DNA from: Corynespora cassiicola
Taxonomy: Eukaryota > Ascomycota > Dothideomycetes > Pleosporales > Corynesporascaceae
Reading direction: 5' to 3'
DNA: 64,000 nucleotides
NCBI GenBank assembly: GCA_022059125.1
Contig: JAEUWY010000006.1
Span: 806,001 to 870,000 of the forward strand
Shown here piece by piece: positions 21,621 through 34,722 of this stretch. A program made the translations under genes and the position numbers. The notes beneath the pieces are model-generated. The model was not told where the DNA came from. It did no database searches and saw only the letters and a list, made by a program, of their open reading frames with translations. Each line of letters begins with the position of its first letter. Position 1 is the stretch's first letter.

Positions 21621-24600
21621 CTGGACTCACCGTTCAGGACTCTTTTCTTTGCCATAGGGCAGGAGCTAGCTAGGGTGCGACGCTTCCCGCTCACCGTTTT
21701 TTTTCCTTGCGCACTCTCTGGTTTGCAAATCAGCAGCAGCAGCCGATTCAGGCGCGCGCGTGCGTTGCGTGCGTAGGGCTTCCCCGGATGGGGAGAGGGG
21801 CAATGAGGAGCCATGTGGCTTTTTCATTTTTCTCGGTGCGGATGCCGGTAACGGGGTGTCTGGGACGGGATGGGATAAAGTGCGGGCGCGATGGAATGGG
21901 GAGCGGTGTGGATGGATGTGTATAGCATGAGATGGCATGTGAGTATGCATTCATTCCCGGTCGTGCTCGTTGGAGGGGGGCAGTGATGGGTTTCTTGCGA
22001 AAGGCGTTGTGAGGCGTTGTACTAGAGAGTGGGATGTCTGTCCGTTTTTTTGCGTGGGAGAATTGAGTGGGTGGATGGACGAGCCGGAGAAAGGGATGGT
22101 GCATTAGCAGCAGATGGACCGACATTGTCTGTCGGTCTTTCTTTTTCTTGTCTGTTGCCTGCCTGGACGGTTTTAATTCATTCATTCACTAATTCGGTGG
22201 CATGGTCTATTCCGTCGTGGCTTCTGCTGATGATGGTCGTCTTTTTTTTCCTTTCTTCTGTTCCGACTTATGCGAAGAAGAACTCTCACCATCAGCGATA
22301 CAGGTGGAGGCAGTGACATGTTTTGTTTCATCATTGCTCGTGCCCCGTGTATGCATATTGGATTTGCTTTTTTTCCTTCTTGCGTTGTCCATGCTAGGCT
22401 CTATGCGACCATGTGCGCATAGAGTTTTCCAGGGAGCTGGTCTGTACTTTTTTGCTTTTGACGGGCGGGACGGAAGTCTCGCTTTACCTTGCCCAACTCC
22501 CCGTCTTGGGAGGCGATAGTTTCATGTCATTATCGCGGGAAGCGGGAAAAATAATGGTAAAAGTACGGTGAAGGGGTCGCAAAAGCATAAGAGACTGAAA
22601 GAAGGAAATAGGAAAGTGGCTACCACCGAGAGGCCGGTAGCGAGCGAGGCGCCGGGCAGTACTCAAGAAAAGGAGGGGTGGGCAAGGTAAGCGATAGGGA
22701 AAAAAATTGGGGTACAGGTCTGGATGGTCGTGTTCATGCTTGTACTCGCGACATTTCGTATTCTGAATCTGGGGACGTAAGATGCGGGGTGCGCGGTGTA
22801 GTCCTCCGTACCTGGAGGGGAAAAGAGATGACGGGACATCACACATTCGAGGGTCGATTGGCAGGGAAAAGGCCAAAGATAGACATTGGGATGAGACTGT
22901 GTAACGCCGGCTGCCGCCTTTGGCTGGGCGTGATAGGGATACAAAGCTGTCATGCCCAGGTATGTGTGGGGTGAACGGCCGGGGTAAGTATCCCCTTCGC
23001 GGAGCTGACCGCCATGCGTCAGCGTTTGACGCGTCCCTGATATGGAAACCACTGCTTGGTGCCTAAAATGCTAAATGGGCGGACTCCAGTTTCGAGTCGC
23101 AATTAAGAGGGCCGATAATGGAGCATCACAAGACGACGGTTGGCCTATGGCTGCGCCGACATGCTCAAAGCCCAAGACTGAGTTTCGGGTGGGGGCACAG
23201 GCTTCTGAAATCTTGCTCCACCACAATGCAGGCCCGCATTACGATACGAGAAGATAGCAAGAGTGGCGCTCTCGCGACCCTCGCGACCCTCTACGACGAC
23301 ATCATAGCATGAGCTGTACAGGATGACAGCTGCATGCGCACGTTCGCTAAACCACCAAAAGGCGCCCGGATCGAAGCGAAGGCAGGCAGATCGCGGATTC
23401 TGGGGTCGAGGGCAAACCTAAATGCCGGCAGATAAACGGGTTCTAGGTAGAAGCGCCGTACAAAGGACGGAGATGGGGGAGGGCTTGGTGTGCCCATTGG
23501 CCCGCCTTAGTTACGACTTGTCTGGTTCTTGGGGCGCATTCTCATGTGCGCCGGCGGAGCAAAAAAGGAACCTGTTTTTTTTTTCTGTTGCAACGCAACC
23601 AAGACGTAATGCACAAGTGCCCAAGAGGATCGAGGAAGGCTCGTACGGCATGTTGGGATCTGGTCGTGGCCGAGGTCGGGGTTCGGCGATGGGGAAGCAA
23701 GAGGAAGGAGAAGGAACTTGGGATAGGGAAATTCTCGGAAAAGGCGACTTGGGGTGACGTCTGAGCAGTCAGCCTCCACATGTTGGAGTACGGACCCCAA
23801 GGGGCAGTGTCAGCTCGGCCGACACCAGTGTGTCTTGGTGTGACCGAGGTACAGGCGGGCGGGTGTTGGCCATGGCTTGTTATCGTGAGGCCTTGGCCAA
23901 GAGAAGTGTTGGCGGTACCCCCCGTGTGGCCGGAAAGGTACCAGATTCGCTCGCTGGGAGATGAAAAATGGCCATCTGCACTTGCATTGGCATTGGCACA
24001 AACGAACAAGTCGGGTCCCAAAATGGCCTCGCCGACGACCTGTGCGATGCCGCGCCTCGAGAACGGGGCCCAGTGGCACACGGCTCGGAGGACTCGACAC
24101 TTGTCGTCAGTCAGCGTAGCATCGCTTGTCGCAAGGGAACTTCCGTGCAAAAGAGCTGGTGACACGGATTGATCTCTGTCGCAGCATCTGTGGTGCTATC
24201 TGCTATCCTGGCGTGTGGTGGGCTGCACACACGGCAAGGCACTGCCAAATCCAGGTACGCGATATTATCCTGTGCGGCGCCCCACGATCCTCCACCCCTC
24301 CCCAACGGCGTGATATGAGCATCAATATTTCTTCCGGTGGTACAAGGACCGCATCGTGGCGGTACGGCGCGCGGAGGTATTCTGCCGCGAGATTTGGGTG
24401 GCGAGGTACCTCGCCCGAGGTATTGGTCGAGCCTCAGGCTGGAACAGCGGCCGTGACAAGAAAAGGAGAGGCAGCCATTGTTGAGCCGGTCCGACTTCCC
24501 GCTTTTGCATCATGCGAGCTAGCAGCACTCCGAGCACACCTGGGCACCTAGTACGCCTAGCAGCCCACTTACTCATGCAGCCAGCCTGGAGCCCCTCCTG

Positions 24601-27600
24601 TCCCATGGAAAAAAAAAGGGAAGAAATTTTTTTCGCATGGCTGTCATCTTCACATGACGGTGGGTATCGTATCCAAGCCCAAGCCACAAGCGCTGTTACG
24701 AGCCCGACTGACGTACCCCGGCCGACATCCCAACAGAATCAACTCTTCTGCGGCCGTTGGATATAGCTAAATTTAAACTTCTTCTAGCTCCAGTTCTGGC
24801 TTTGTTCGCGAAAGGCTTGTCCCGCCCACATAATTCTCTGGACGGTAATTTAGCCGCCGTCCACCGCCAAAGGGGGTGCTATGTAGCCACGTTGGATAGA
24901 TTGCGGCGTGCAATTTGGCTGCCCATCTCAGCCCACCTCTTAATCTGTCATCGTGGGGAAGCCCGCGTCTGTGCCGCCGCCGATAACAATGGCTCTATGC
25001 GGCGCCGCGTCTGATCCATCTGATTCGCGACCCTAGATTACCGTGCAGGTAGATGCGCTGCCATCCGTTTGGGTGTTTGAAGGTCCACTCTGTATACACA
25101 TACACATGTGTCCCTTGGCTTCTCACTCCATGGCCCACATCACCAGAGTATGACTTCACCGCAGTCACCAAGATTCGGGGAGTGCTGTTGGTTTGCGGAA
25201 CTGGTTGCTTGGCCGTTCGGAGATGCGGCCGCTAAGAAATCGATAGCTGGGGATTTTGGCCGAGGGCGCCGGACAGGAGGATAACGTGATGTGGCCAGAA
25301 TGGTGAAATCAAAGACTTGCATAGGCGACTTGTTGGCCCGTCGTCAACAGTCATACGCTACGTTTGCCCTGCATCCGAGAGACATGTATACCTCCTTTGA
25401 TGGTGATTAATTGTTGATCTGCATATATTGATTGGTGATGCCGCGCACCGAAAACCATAGGCCTGGTAGGTCGAGTATGAAGTTAATGATCCGATACACG
25501 ATGCTGCAATTCAAAATCCCAAAGACCGGTAGTATATGCTGTGCCATAGTTAGGTACCCTATAGAGTTTGTTGAATAGTAAGAGTGGAGTTGGTGCGTTG
25601 CATCTGTGGCCTCTGGATGGACAATGGCCTGTTAGCTTCACTTTTTCTAGGCCCGTCGACCGCTGCAGTGTTATGAGAAGAATGCTGCCCAATTAGCAGC
25701 GGAATGTAGCATGGAGAGTGTCCTTCGTAGTAGCGGTCAAGACTCCCCGCTGCTAGCTAGCACCACCACGTCGGTTGCGTGCAGGACTAGGGCAGATCTT
25801 CTGCGAGAAATGTCGCGCTGGGAACGTCGGAGGGGCGGCCCTGAGGACCCATTCGGCGTCCCTTTGGACGTTCGCAGGAGCCTGGCGCATTCTTTGCGGC
25901 CGAGACGAAGAGCCTTGACGTTGCTGGTGGTGATGGACATGTGATTGATAGCCGGCGGGACAATTGTCGCGAGCACTTAATCCGATGCGGCTCACAGAAT
26001 GGGAAGCTCGAGTACCCCAGCTTCTGTCTACGGGCAAGCGCTGGCAGTGCGGCTTCAGGACCTGGCCGTCGTTGAGTGGTGCGAATTGCGTATGCCGGTC
26101 CTCGGGGTAAATTTCTCCCTCGAGACGAGCAGTGGGGTACCTATTATCCACGATGGATTGTGGAGACCCCACAATCGCATGGCAGGCTAAGCCGCCGCTA
26201 CCATGTAGAAGCGAGTCAGGTCAGCCCCCTTTGGAATGGGACGCGCGAAAATCTAGAAGCTTGCTAAACATGATTGACCGCAGGGGGCGAATCTCGGTAA
26301 GAATTATTCATTGGTAGCGGCCTGTTATCTTAGTCTGAGTTCCGCGGTTAGCAGGTGACCGCGCCTTATCTCTGCTGACTCTGGTCTGCGCTCTTCTAGG
26401 CGGATCCATTGCAGAGTTGGGAAATGAGAGCTTGGGGGAACCAATGTCGCCATCGCCGACACGGCGGGATTTTCAAGGTGGGCTCTGATGGTTTTGGTAG
26501 GCCGTCGACGCGCCGACCCTCATTACACGGGGCGACGATGGGTCTCTGGCCCTGATAGGGCGGGTTCCATGCTCGTTTCGTCCACCGGCTGGCGTCCATG
26601 ACGAGTGCGGCAGTCCAGACGACGTGACACAGGCCCGATAAGAATAGAATCAGCATCCCTGAGCAGCCTGGGGACCTGGAGAAGGGGGCGCTCCCGCGCG
26701 GTATCTTGGGAGCTCCGGATATCACGATACGAGTTCAGACGAAGAGCCACATGTCCCTTTGAGACGCCATTTCCGACCCGTCGACAAGTCGATAGTCTCT
26801 GGGGGACGCCGCTGGGCGGACCACAAGCCGCCAGACTTGCCGTCCAGGCTGGCCGGCGTCCAAGAGAGGCTCTTTGTCAGTCGATGCTTGGGAGGCATCC
26901 ATGCACACAGCGCAGCAGGGTCGATCATGGGCGCGCATAATGCGGAGCGTCGGGTCTGGGGTGCAGTGCGTGGACGACGGCGCAAGACGGACGATGCTGG
27001 ACGCTGGAGTGACAGGCCGAGAGGTTGTGTTTGGGACTGTTTGGGACAGCGCCGCACCAGTGAGGCCAGCAAAGGGACGCGCTCGTCCAGCAGCGAGGTA
27101 GCCGAGTCCCGACTATTGCCGACGAGTCGTCGACAATAGGCACTCGCAATGTGTCGTGTCGTCGTGGCTTGGTCCATGGGGGTCCCACTGTCCCTCGCAG
27201 GATGCAGGCCACAGCTAAGCAGGGGGTTTGGGGGTGAAAGCCGAACTCGGCATGGGGCGCGCTGAGGGCGGACTGCGTATCTGGGCGTACGGCGCAAGCT
27301 GGGCGGCGGCGGCCAGGCGGACTCGCGCCGCTCCATCTTTGCCCGAGCCATGACAGACGTGCCCTGGCGACGACGCAGCGAGCGATTGCGGAGAGCGGAA
27401 AATGCGGAGACGGGGGCTGCATGGTGCCGTGGGCTTATCGTCGCCTGATGGTCCCCCTGCGGTGTGGTTACGCAAAGGACTGGAATGTGGCCTCCTGATC
27501 CCAGTCCTGCGGTCGGCCTTCACCGCATCTCTCTGGGTGGGCGTGGGAGGTGGGAGGAGGGAGGGGGTACGGTGTGTAGGTGAGTGGGTGAGTGTGGTGG

Positions 27601-27640
27601 GTAAGTGCGTGCGTGCGTATGGGTGTGCGTACTGCCGTCC

Positions 27641-27676
27641 TGCCCGCTCTGCCCGCTCTGCCCGCCCTGCCCGCCG
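27641..27676. repeat. TGCCCGCYC minisatellite
   Basis: Four copies of a 9-nt unit, TGCCCGCTC or TGCCCGCCC, the last one incomplete. Confidence 0.75.
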
Positions 27677-28204
27677 TCTGAGACATTCGCGCGGGGATTT
27701 GGCTGTGCGGAGAATTTAGCGGGTTGGGGGGGTCGTCACGTACGATGTTCTCATGATATCCTGTGTCTTGAGATGAGAGGTGGGGAGACTGGCTGCAGGC
27801 CAGCGTCCAGCCCGCTTTCTTGTGCCAGCGCGCTGGAATTCCCTCTTGCGGCATCCCTGTTGTCGATTCTCGTTGCCTCACTTGGCGCACAAATCACGTC
27901 ACACTTTCCATCTCGTAATGCCACGCTGCACCTTGACTGGACTTGAAGGTTTTGATTACGCGCTGAGCTGGGGATTTTGAATCTACCTAGTCGGCCAATA
28001 AGCTGCCCTCCCCACGCCCGTCTGGAGATGCCGCCCGCCTACAACAAACTGAAACGGAACTGTGTGAAGAAGTAGGGTGGTAATACATCGACTGCGGATC
28101 GCTGGGATCGCGGGGTATGATTTGAATCCAACAAAGAAAACAAAGATAGTCTATCAGTCAAGAACCGAAAACAAGGAAGACGACAATATGAAACTCGTTA
28201 TGGT

Positions 28205-28225
28205 TGTGTGTGTGTGTGTGTGTGT
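28205..28225. repeat. (TG)n dinucleotide repeat
   Basis: About ten TG units, 155 nt beyond the creA stop codon, probably in or just past its 3' UTR. Confidence 0.9.
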
Positions 28226-28380
28226 CCGTCGCATTAGTGCTCTTCCGAACCTGTCTATGATTTCCCTAGTACGCAACGCTCGCTTGCTCCGAATAGAATG
28301 AGAAGATGAAATCCAAAACCAATGCTGCCAAAAACTCCATGGAATGCTGTGCTTTGCTTTTGGGAGTGGGGTGGGGCTGT

Positions 28381-29742
28381 CTAGAAGCGCTCCATCAGGT
28401 CGTTGCCGGCCAGGGACCCCGTCGTGGAGGAATTCCCGGAAGAAAACCCGCTAGGGGCGTTTAGCAGGTCCTGGACAGCAACTTTGGGAACCTGCGGAAT
28501 CGGCAATTTCCGCTGCGCTCCCTCTGGCTTGGAGATGATGTCGCCGATGCGGAGGCCACTCGACTGAGTCGGAACGTACGGCTGCTCCGTGTTGGTCGAC
28601 GGCTCCATCGGAGCGAGGGCTGGTGCATGGTGCAGCGACAAATGACGAATGTGCGGAAGCTGCACGTCGCTGAAACCATGGGGGCGGAGCCGCGGGGAGT
28701 GCGCGGGCGTGGCAAGCGGGGTGTGGTCAGGAGTAGGGGAGCATGAGTCATGGGAGAACGTGGGAGACGGCGGAGCCGTGGACATGGGAGATCCGGGCCT
28801 CGACTTCTTCGTCATGCGATGAGCGTAGGGGTCGTCATCTTCATGTGAATGCGACCGTGACATGGGCTGCGAAGCGTAGGCGTACTGAGAAAGGCCGGGC
28901 AGACGGCCACTGCTGCTGTGATAGGGGTGGTAGCCGTGGCTGGTGATGTGGCGGTTTGCATGTGAGAAGGAGGTGTGGCCGGGATGGCGCTGCTCGAGCC
29001 TGGAGGCGGCGTCGGCAAGCAGGTCGATGTTGCGGGACAGGCCATTGGGGCTGCCGCTGTTGCTGTGAGTGCCTCCGGTGCGGTACGAGGACAGGTCGTT
29101 GGGCACGTTGGGAGAGTAGTTTGAAAAGGAATGGGGAGGCGAGACATTGGGAGAGCCAATGTTGGAGCTGGGCGCAGAGCGGGAGATGGGCTTCGAAGGC
29201 GGAGGCATCATGTGTGCGACGCTCGAGCTGTGGTCCATGATGCCGGCAGCGGCGGCGGCGGCGGCAGCAGCGGCGGCGGCATGCTGCTTGTTGCCCCTCC
29301 GCGAATTGGGGTTGTTGTGTATCCGCGAGTGGCGGGTGAGCTCGTCAGAACGACTGAAGCGCTTGGAGCATCCGGGGAAGGTGCAGGCGTGGGGCTTCTC
29401 TCCCGTGTGGGTTCGGATGTGACGAGTCTGGTGCTCAAGACGGTGGAAGGCCTTCTCGCACAGCGGACACTTGTAGGGACGGGGCAAGTCCTGGCGAGCG
29501 TCCTCCTGCGCAGGCTGGGCGTTTTGGAGCATGGGAGCCATGAGGCTCACGGCAGCAGTTGCCATAGAAGTCTGGGGTTGCTGGGTGGAGGGGGCGGCAG
29601 CGGTGCTCGAGGGCACGGCGGAGTGTTGGGCCGAGGGAGAGTTGGCGGTGGAGTTGGAGTTGTTGTTGTGGGAGTTGGTTGAGTCGGGGTTGAGAACGTT
29701 GGAGAGGTTTCCAAAACCTGAGGGCGTAGTAGAGTGTTGCAT
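28381..29742 (-). CDS. creA: Carbon catabolite repressor CreA/Mig1-type C2H2 protein
   Basis: Intronless 453-aa DNA-binding repressor of genes for alternative carbon use; CreA binds SYGGRG sites in promoters under glucose. Start chosen at ATG 29742 ([19 protein letters not shown]); no ATG lies further upstream in frame near it. Two C2H2 fingers at about residues 92-112 ([21 protein letters not shown]) and 120-142 ([23 protein letters not shown]), with TGEKPHAC linker and [11 protein letters not shown] after them, are the CreA signature. A 12-residue poly-alanine run (about 155-166) follows. The rest is Ser/Pro/His-rich, with an acidic patch ([10 protein letters not shown]) before the basic TKKSRPGSP. 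The C-terminal [31 protein letters not shown] block is the likely repression region. Confidence 0.97.
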   Translation of the reverse strand: MQHSTTPSGFGNLSNVLNPDSTNSHNNNSNSTANSPSAQHSAVPSSTAAAPSTQQPQTSMATAAVSLMAPMLQNAQPAQEDARQDLPRPYKCPLCEKAFHRLEHQTRHIRTHTGEKPHACTFPGCSKRFSRSDELTRHSRIHNNPNSRRGNKQHAAAAAAAAAAAAGIMDHSSSVAHMMPPPSKPISRSAPSSNIGSPNVSPPHSFSNYSPNVPNDLSSYRTGGTHSNSGSPNGLSRNIDLLADAASRLEQRHPGHTSFSHANRHITSHGYHPYHSSSGRLPGLSQYAYASQPMSRSHSHEDDDPYAHRMTKKSRPGSPMSTAPPSPTFSHDSCSPTPDHTPLATPAHSPRLRPHGFSDVQLPHIRHLSLHHAPALAPMEPSTNTEQPYVPTQSSGLRIGDIISKPEGAQRKLPIPQVPKVAVQDLLNAPSGFSSGNSSTTGSLAGNDLMERF

Positions 29743-30593
29743 GTGATCAGCACCAGCGGCGTGGGCGAGCAAAAGTCGGGGGAAGGATGGGGGGGCTGAA
29801 GATATTTAAGCCCTGGAGAACAAAAAGGGCTTGGCCGCGAGGCGTGGGGGAGGGCAGGTTAGGGCAGGTTAGGTAGCGTCCTTCGAAGCTTGTCTGTGCT
29901 GACGAGGATCAGCCGGATTCAGGGAGAAGCAGCTGGCGCAGCCAAGCCCGACTCCACGGCGGGTACGCTTTTGTTTTCGGGCGGAGTGGCCCTCGCAGCG
30001 AGCGAGTAATGGAGAATGTATCAGGTTAGCCCCGGCGTGCACTGGCAGGCTGCGACGGTGCTGACTGCGGCGGGTGCTATCGGGCCCGACCCTGGGAATA
30101 GATTAAGACGATGCTGTCGGTGTTATGGCGTGCGTCTGGCAATATTTGCTGTGCGTCTCCCGCGCGCAACACGCAGGCAGGGCCAACAGGGCTGGCGCCT
30201 ACCGGGACCGGGCCTGTTGGAGGGGGGAAGGCAGCGCGAGGTGGTGGCCGATATCTGCGGAGTGGGACTGGCGTCTGACGTCGGCTTAGTGGGAGATTTT
30301 TGCGCGCCGCTGCCAGAATTTGCAGATGCAGATTTTTTTTACGGGGCGGTGAGTCCGAACTGGCGATGCAGCGGCGGGCAGGGGGGAAGGGGGGAAGGGG
30401 GTGTTGAGGGGCTCGAGGGGCGGCGAGGGGCGCCTGCTGCGATTATCTCAGTTGAGGCTGTGTTGGGTGGTGAGTCGCCGTGAGTCGCGGCGTGTTTGGG
30501 GGGCAGAAACACGGTGACGAGGGGCCCCGTGTTCACGACGGTCCCCGGCGTACGTGAGCCGCCGTGAGCGGAGGACGGGCTATCTGGCGGCGG

Positions 30594-30652
30594 CCGTGGG
30601 CGTGGGCGTGGGCATGGGCGTGGACGTGGACGTGGACATGGGCGTGGACGCG
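30594..30652. repeat. GTGGRC hexamer minisatellite
   Basis: About nine diverged units of GTGGGC/GTGGAC/ATGGGC in a row. Confidence 0.8.
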
Positions 30653-30834
30653 CGAGTGATGCGATCACGCAAATGGCAGAGTGACGTGTGGATGGCAGTA
30701 TGGCAGGATGGCAGGATGACTTGGGGTTGGGGCAGAGGCCGATAAGGGACGCGACGCGGCGGCTGGAGCGACTGTCGTGGAGCGAGGGGTGTGGATATCT
30801 GGGGATGCCTGGGGCGTGGTGGTTGCTGGAGTCG

Positions 30835-30865
<31 letters not shown>
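30835..30865. repeat. (CT)n microsatellite
   Basis: About 15 CT units with one CCC interruption, roughly 1.1 kb upstream of the creA ATG. Confidence 0.9.
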
Positions 30866-31110
30866 ACCACACCGCACCCGCAGCCCTCTACGCTCTCCAG
30901 GGCCTCTCCAGGGCAGCCTCCATTCTGCCGCCCGCGCAGGTGAGACGTGTGCAACTCGCTCGCCGTCCCTCGCTATCTGCCTGCTCGACCCGCACCGCAC
31001 CTGCAGCCGCCCATGGGTGCACGGCGATCTCCTCCAGCACATCGCCGCCCGCACATGCCAGAGATTGCGGTGCCGGCGCTGGTATAGCTGCGATGGGTGC
31101 TGCGACGGGC

Positions 31111-31173
31111 ACTATGCTATGCTGCTATGCTGCTATGCCTGCTGTGCCTGCTGTGCCTGCTGTGCCTGCTGTG
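31111..31173. repeat. GCTATGCT/GCCTGCTGT minisatellite
   Basis: First three TATGCTGC-type units, then four copies of TGCCTGCTG; the two parts look like one array diverging along its length. Confidence 0.75.
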
Positions 31174-31361
31174 CGTCCGCCATGCCAGCCGTACACAACT
31201 GCAGGCGGCGCGGCGGCCAATGGGCCTCGCCCCCCGTCCCCCTCGCAGCCCGGGCGGCGGCCTGGAGAATAAGGGATGTGGGGGTTTGCGCCCCGATTTC
31301 TGGGGTAGCCATGGGCACCGCACGGCGCTGGCCATAGGGTTTGGGGCGCCAGGGCATTGCG

Positions 31362-31387
31362 CAGCCTCCAGCCTCCAGCCTCCAGCC
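31362..31387. repeat. AGCCTCC tandem repeat
   Basis: Nearly four copies of the heptamer AGCCTCC. Confidence 0.8.
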
Positions 31388-32796
31388 GGCACCGCCATGC
31401 GCGGCCACGGCGGCCACGGCGGCGCGGAGAAGCTGGAGCTGAGTTTCGCCCAAAAAGCAATGCGCTCCTGTATCCACGCTTGTTTCCAGCATGGTGTTGA
31501 GCAGGGTGCTAGCGAGCGGCATGCTCGGTCCATGTGCGTCCCACCTCGGCCCGCCCTCTTGCATCCCGGGAGCTCCCTCATATTGAGCGACTGTCGGTGA
31601 GGCCACGGGCACAGGCGCTCGGTGAGCTTCGCCCAACTGCCTCCCGCCAGCCGGCCCTGCCCCTCTGCCCTCTGCCCCTCGGCCACGGCGCCCCTCTGTG
31701 CTGCCGGCAAAATCCTGCTCATATCGCGCGCAGCTGCTCACCACTGTCTCGACCACGACGTGTCGCCCGGGCCCATGCCAGCAGCCCTCCCCAGAGCCCG
31801 CAGCCCGCAGCCCACAGCCTGCGTGCCCAGGTGCAGGCCAAATCCGCCGCCACACCACGGCCCCTGTGGAGCCCCGGCCGCGGCGTTTCCTGGATAGGCT
31901 GTTTTGGCGGGCCCCCCTCGCAGGAGATCACTCACCCCCACAGCCGTGCGCTGAGATGTCGCGACGCCTGTGCGGGTCCGCGACCCGGCTGCCCCGATGC
32001 GCTGCAATGCCCTACAGTCGTGCCCGCCTTGTGCCTGTGTACGGTGCGCCCGGCTACGCGAACGCATTCCTTTTGAGACGGCAGCCCGTGGCCGCCGTGG
32101 CCTCCTCCTCCCTCCCAGGCACGCCCACTTAGCCGTCCGCCTCCTGTCCTGGGGGCCTCCCTCGCCCTGCCCGCCCTTCACGCCGCACACGTCGCCCTCC
32201 GCAGCTAGTCCATCCGACGTGCGTTAGCCACATTGCCTCTCCTGGCCCTGCTGCTTGCCGGGGAAGAATCTCGGACATTGCAGCGTCTTATCCGTCGAAT
32301 TTTTGCACGTGGGTGGGTCCGGAGAAAGTCGGGCAATGCCCCAGCGCCGAGCCTCATCGCCCTCAACTCGCCCTCGCCCATCTCGCCCATCCTCGCCCGC
32401 CCCGGGTGCCGCCCTAGCCGCTTGCAGCATCCCGAAGCGGCCTGAAGCCTGCAAGGTACCGTCCTGGGGCGAACGCCAGTTGAAACACCACATTGCCATC
32501 ACACCTTGCTCACGTTATGCCGAGATTTCTCCACGCCTCACGAGTCAACTGTCAAACGAGAGAGGGATCTGATCTTTGTGATATCGATATGCGCCCGCCC
32601 AGAAGACCGGCCGGGCTCCAAGCGCTGGCCAAGCCGAGGTCGGATTCCCAATGCCGCTGCTGGCCAGCCTCCGATAACGTTAGACGTGGTTCGTGTCACG
32701 CTTGAACGGAGAAGATTTTTTCAAACCCCAAACCGTACCCACCCTCTCTGCTCTGACACCACCGTGCTGGCTGTCGCGACTGCTCACACCACCCAC

Positions 32797-32846
32797 CACC
32801 GGCCACCTCGGCCACCGGCCACCGGCCACCTGGCCATCTGGCCACC
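32797..32846. repeat. GGCCACC tandem repeat
   Basis: About seven copies of GGCCACC/GGCCATC with small insertions. Confidence 0.75.
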
Positions 32847-34460
32847 CACACCCGCCTGCTCCGCGTCGCCACCTCCCGCGCAATTGCTCCGGCCATGTCG
32901 CCCATGGCCGGGAGAAGCAACTTACGCGTACTCGCAGCGCCGGATAACGGGCCCCCTGAGATCGATCTGCGATCAAGCTTTGGGGCCCCGCAATATTCAC
33001 CGTCTTCCCCAGTCCGGCTGTACGAGCTCGCTGCTTCGGCCAAATGACATCAGCTCATCTCACTCCATCCTGCCCAGTTGATGTCATGTTGGCCCGCCTT
33101 CCGCCCGCATCCTAAACGTAATTGCGAAGCCACAACGTGGCAGAAACTGTCGTCGGCCCCATCAAGGAGGCGTGGGCAACAAGATCACCGCAACACAAAA
33201 CTAGGGGTCCCGGGCGTTTTGCAAATTTTATGGCTGACAACTCAGGGCCACTAGCCACATCATGCGCGACCGTCAATGAGTATCCCCGCATCAGGTGGAA
33301 CGGCCGTGGAACCTTTTGCTACAAGCGCCTTTCGAGCAATTCTCGCCTCCTGCCGTCGCCAGGAATCCGGGGTACACCGGCCCGAAGCAATTCAGGGTCG
33401 AGATATCTGTCCTTCTTCGGTCCCATAATGTCATCCGGCCCTCCTTTGGATCCAGAACATGAAAACTTCTTCACTGAATGACGTCGTCTTCCGCCCGTCG
33501 GCCTCGTTCCGCTCTCCATTCTGTCGAGTTTATTGACGGAACAATCATTGTCCGTACCATGGTTGTTGATGTCGATCTATCGATGATCTCGCTCAACCGA
33601 ACAAGTTGCCGTCTCACGTATATACGCAATTTACTCTCAAAAAGGTACCTGCATGCTCTGTGGGGTGTGGATCGATGCACTCCAGATTTCTGTGCATGTC
33701 TTGCAGATAAGGCCGCTCTGTTGGGCCATGTCCGTGCCTACAGATGACCTCAACTTTATCCCCAAACACCATCTCTAGGGCGACAAGACCCCCTTTACAA
33801 TTATCCTCCTCGTCCAAAACCTTGTGTCTTCTAACCTTTTTGCCGATGTTGCTTACTGCCAGAGTATATTTCCTGGCTCGCGTTCAGCGCGGCTCTAGCG
33901 TCTTTGCCTCTTCGATTCCTTCAGCACATCAATCTCGGTTCAATTTCTGTTTATTAGTGTCGATAAACGGAATGATATCGGAGAGTTCCACGATTAAGTG
34001 CTAACAACCTAACCCCAAGCCCAGGGCCGATGCCATGCTGATCTCATCAGCGATAACACCATCATGTGCCACGACACAATTGCAAGCGCAGCTGCCGGAT
34101 CCATGATTGCGGCAGACGACATCGTGCATATCTCATACAACTGGTCCATAGATCTTCAGTTTGAAAAGGAAGGCGCAGGATAACATTAGCCTATCTGTAC
34201 CTAGGTAGTTGGCGAATCTTTCGATAACCATACCAGATCTTCGATCAGTTGCGTCCCACGGGCCAGACTCTTCAACAAACTTTGAGTGCGTTGATCATAC
34301 ACAGTCTGGCAACGAATCTCGATGGTAACATGATCATCTGACCTGTACCCCCACTCTACCTTACCCAACCGCTTCTTCCTGGCTAGATACAACCGACTAC
34401 ACTTGTTCCTTGCCCAATGGCAAGCCTAGCATACCCAATTATTACATAACCATTCAGTGC

Positions 34461-34487
34461 GGTTGCGACGGTTGCGACGGTTGCGAC
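34461..34487. repeat. GGTTGCGAC triplicate
   Basis: Three perfect copies of a 9-nt unit, 236 nt past the CFEM stop codon. Confidence 0.9.
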
Positions 34488-34722
34488 TACATCAGGCTAG
34501 CCTGGAGCGTTGTAAAAAAAAAAAACGGCAAAGGAGAACCAAGGCAAGTGTTAAGCAATCCAAACACGTATGAGAAAAGGGCACAGAACCCGGTTCACTA
34601 GAAGGTGGGGAAAATGAATTCCGTGAATTCGTCTATGGGTATCTGTTGTGCATGATATTCAGTCCGCTTTTTCATCTCAGTCCCTTTCATGTCTTTCTGC
34701 TCTGGATCTACGACTTCCGGTT

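Larger units (their letters stand above)
19428..28380. other. About 9 kb without a supportable gene between convergent genes
   Basis: Both flanking genes end here (Rad51 paralog + and creA -), so no promoter for either is expected in it. The open frames inside are Arg/Pro/Ser-rich, overlap on opposite strands, carry no family motif and do not join sensibly through splice sites. Features seen: C+T-rich DNA at 21340-21620, a GGCT array at 21165-21198, a (TG)n tract at 28205-28225, and a TGCCCGCYC tandem at 27641-27676. I found no tRNA-like B box or snRNA signature. An unannotated long noncoding transcript or a diverged multi-exon gene cannot be excluded. Confidence 0.5.
29743..34722. promoter_or_regulatory. 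About 5 kb creA upstream region, repeat-rich and gene-free
   Basis: Lies upstream of creA (-) and downstream of the CFEM gene (-). It is GC-rich from 29.8 to 33 kb and then nearer average. Many SYGGRG-like CreA-type hexamers (such as GTGGGG, GCGGGG, CTGGGG) occur, but at this base composition they are expected by chance. Several short tandem arrays are listed separately. No frame has family motifs. Confidence 0.45.

Noticed and set aside
20971..21657. 228-codon frame in the C+T-rich tract
   Set aside because: Composition is dominated by Pro, Ser, Thr and short repeats from the pyrimidine tract; a second frame is equally open; no domain.
24401..24416. Short palindrome GCGAGGTACCTCGC
   Set aside because: Isolated, no tail, no flanking gene; such 14-nt palindromes occur by chance in 64 kb.
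26722..27351. 209-codon minus-strand frame in the 9 kb interval
   Set aside because: Arg/Pro/Ser-rich, overlaps open frames on the other strand, no plausible splicing and no motif.
33478..33747. 89-codon ATG-started frame between creA and the CFEM gene
   Set aside because: No signal peptide, domain or conserved pattern; expected by chance in a 5 kb gap.
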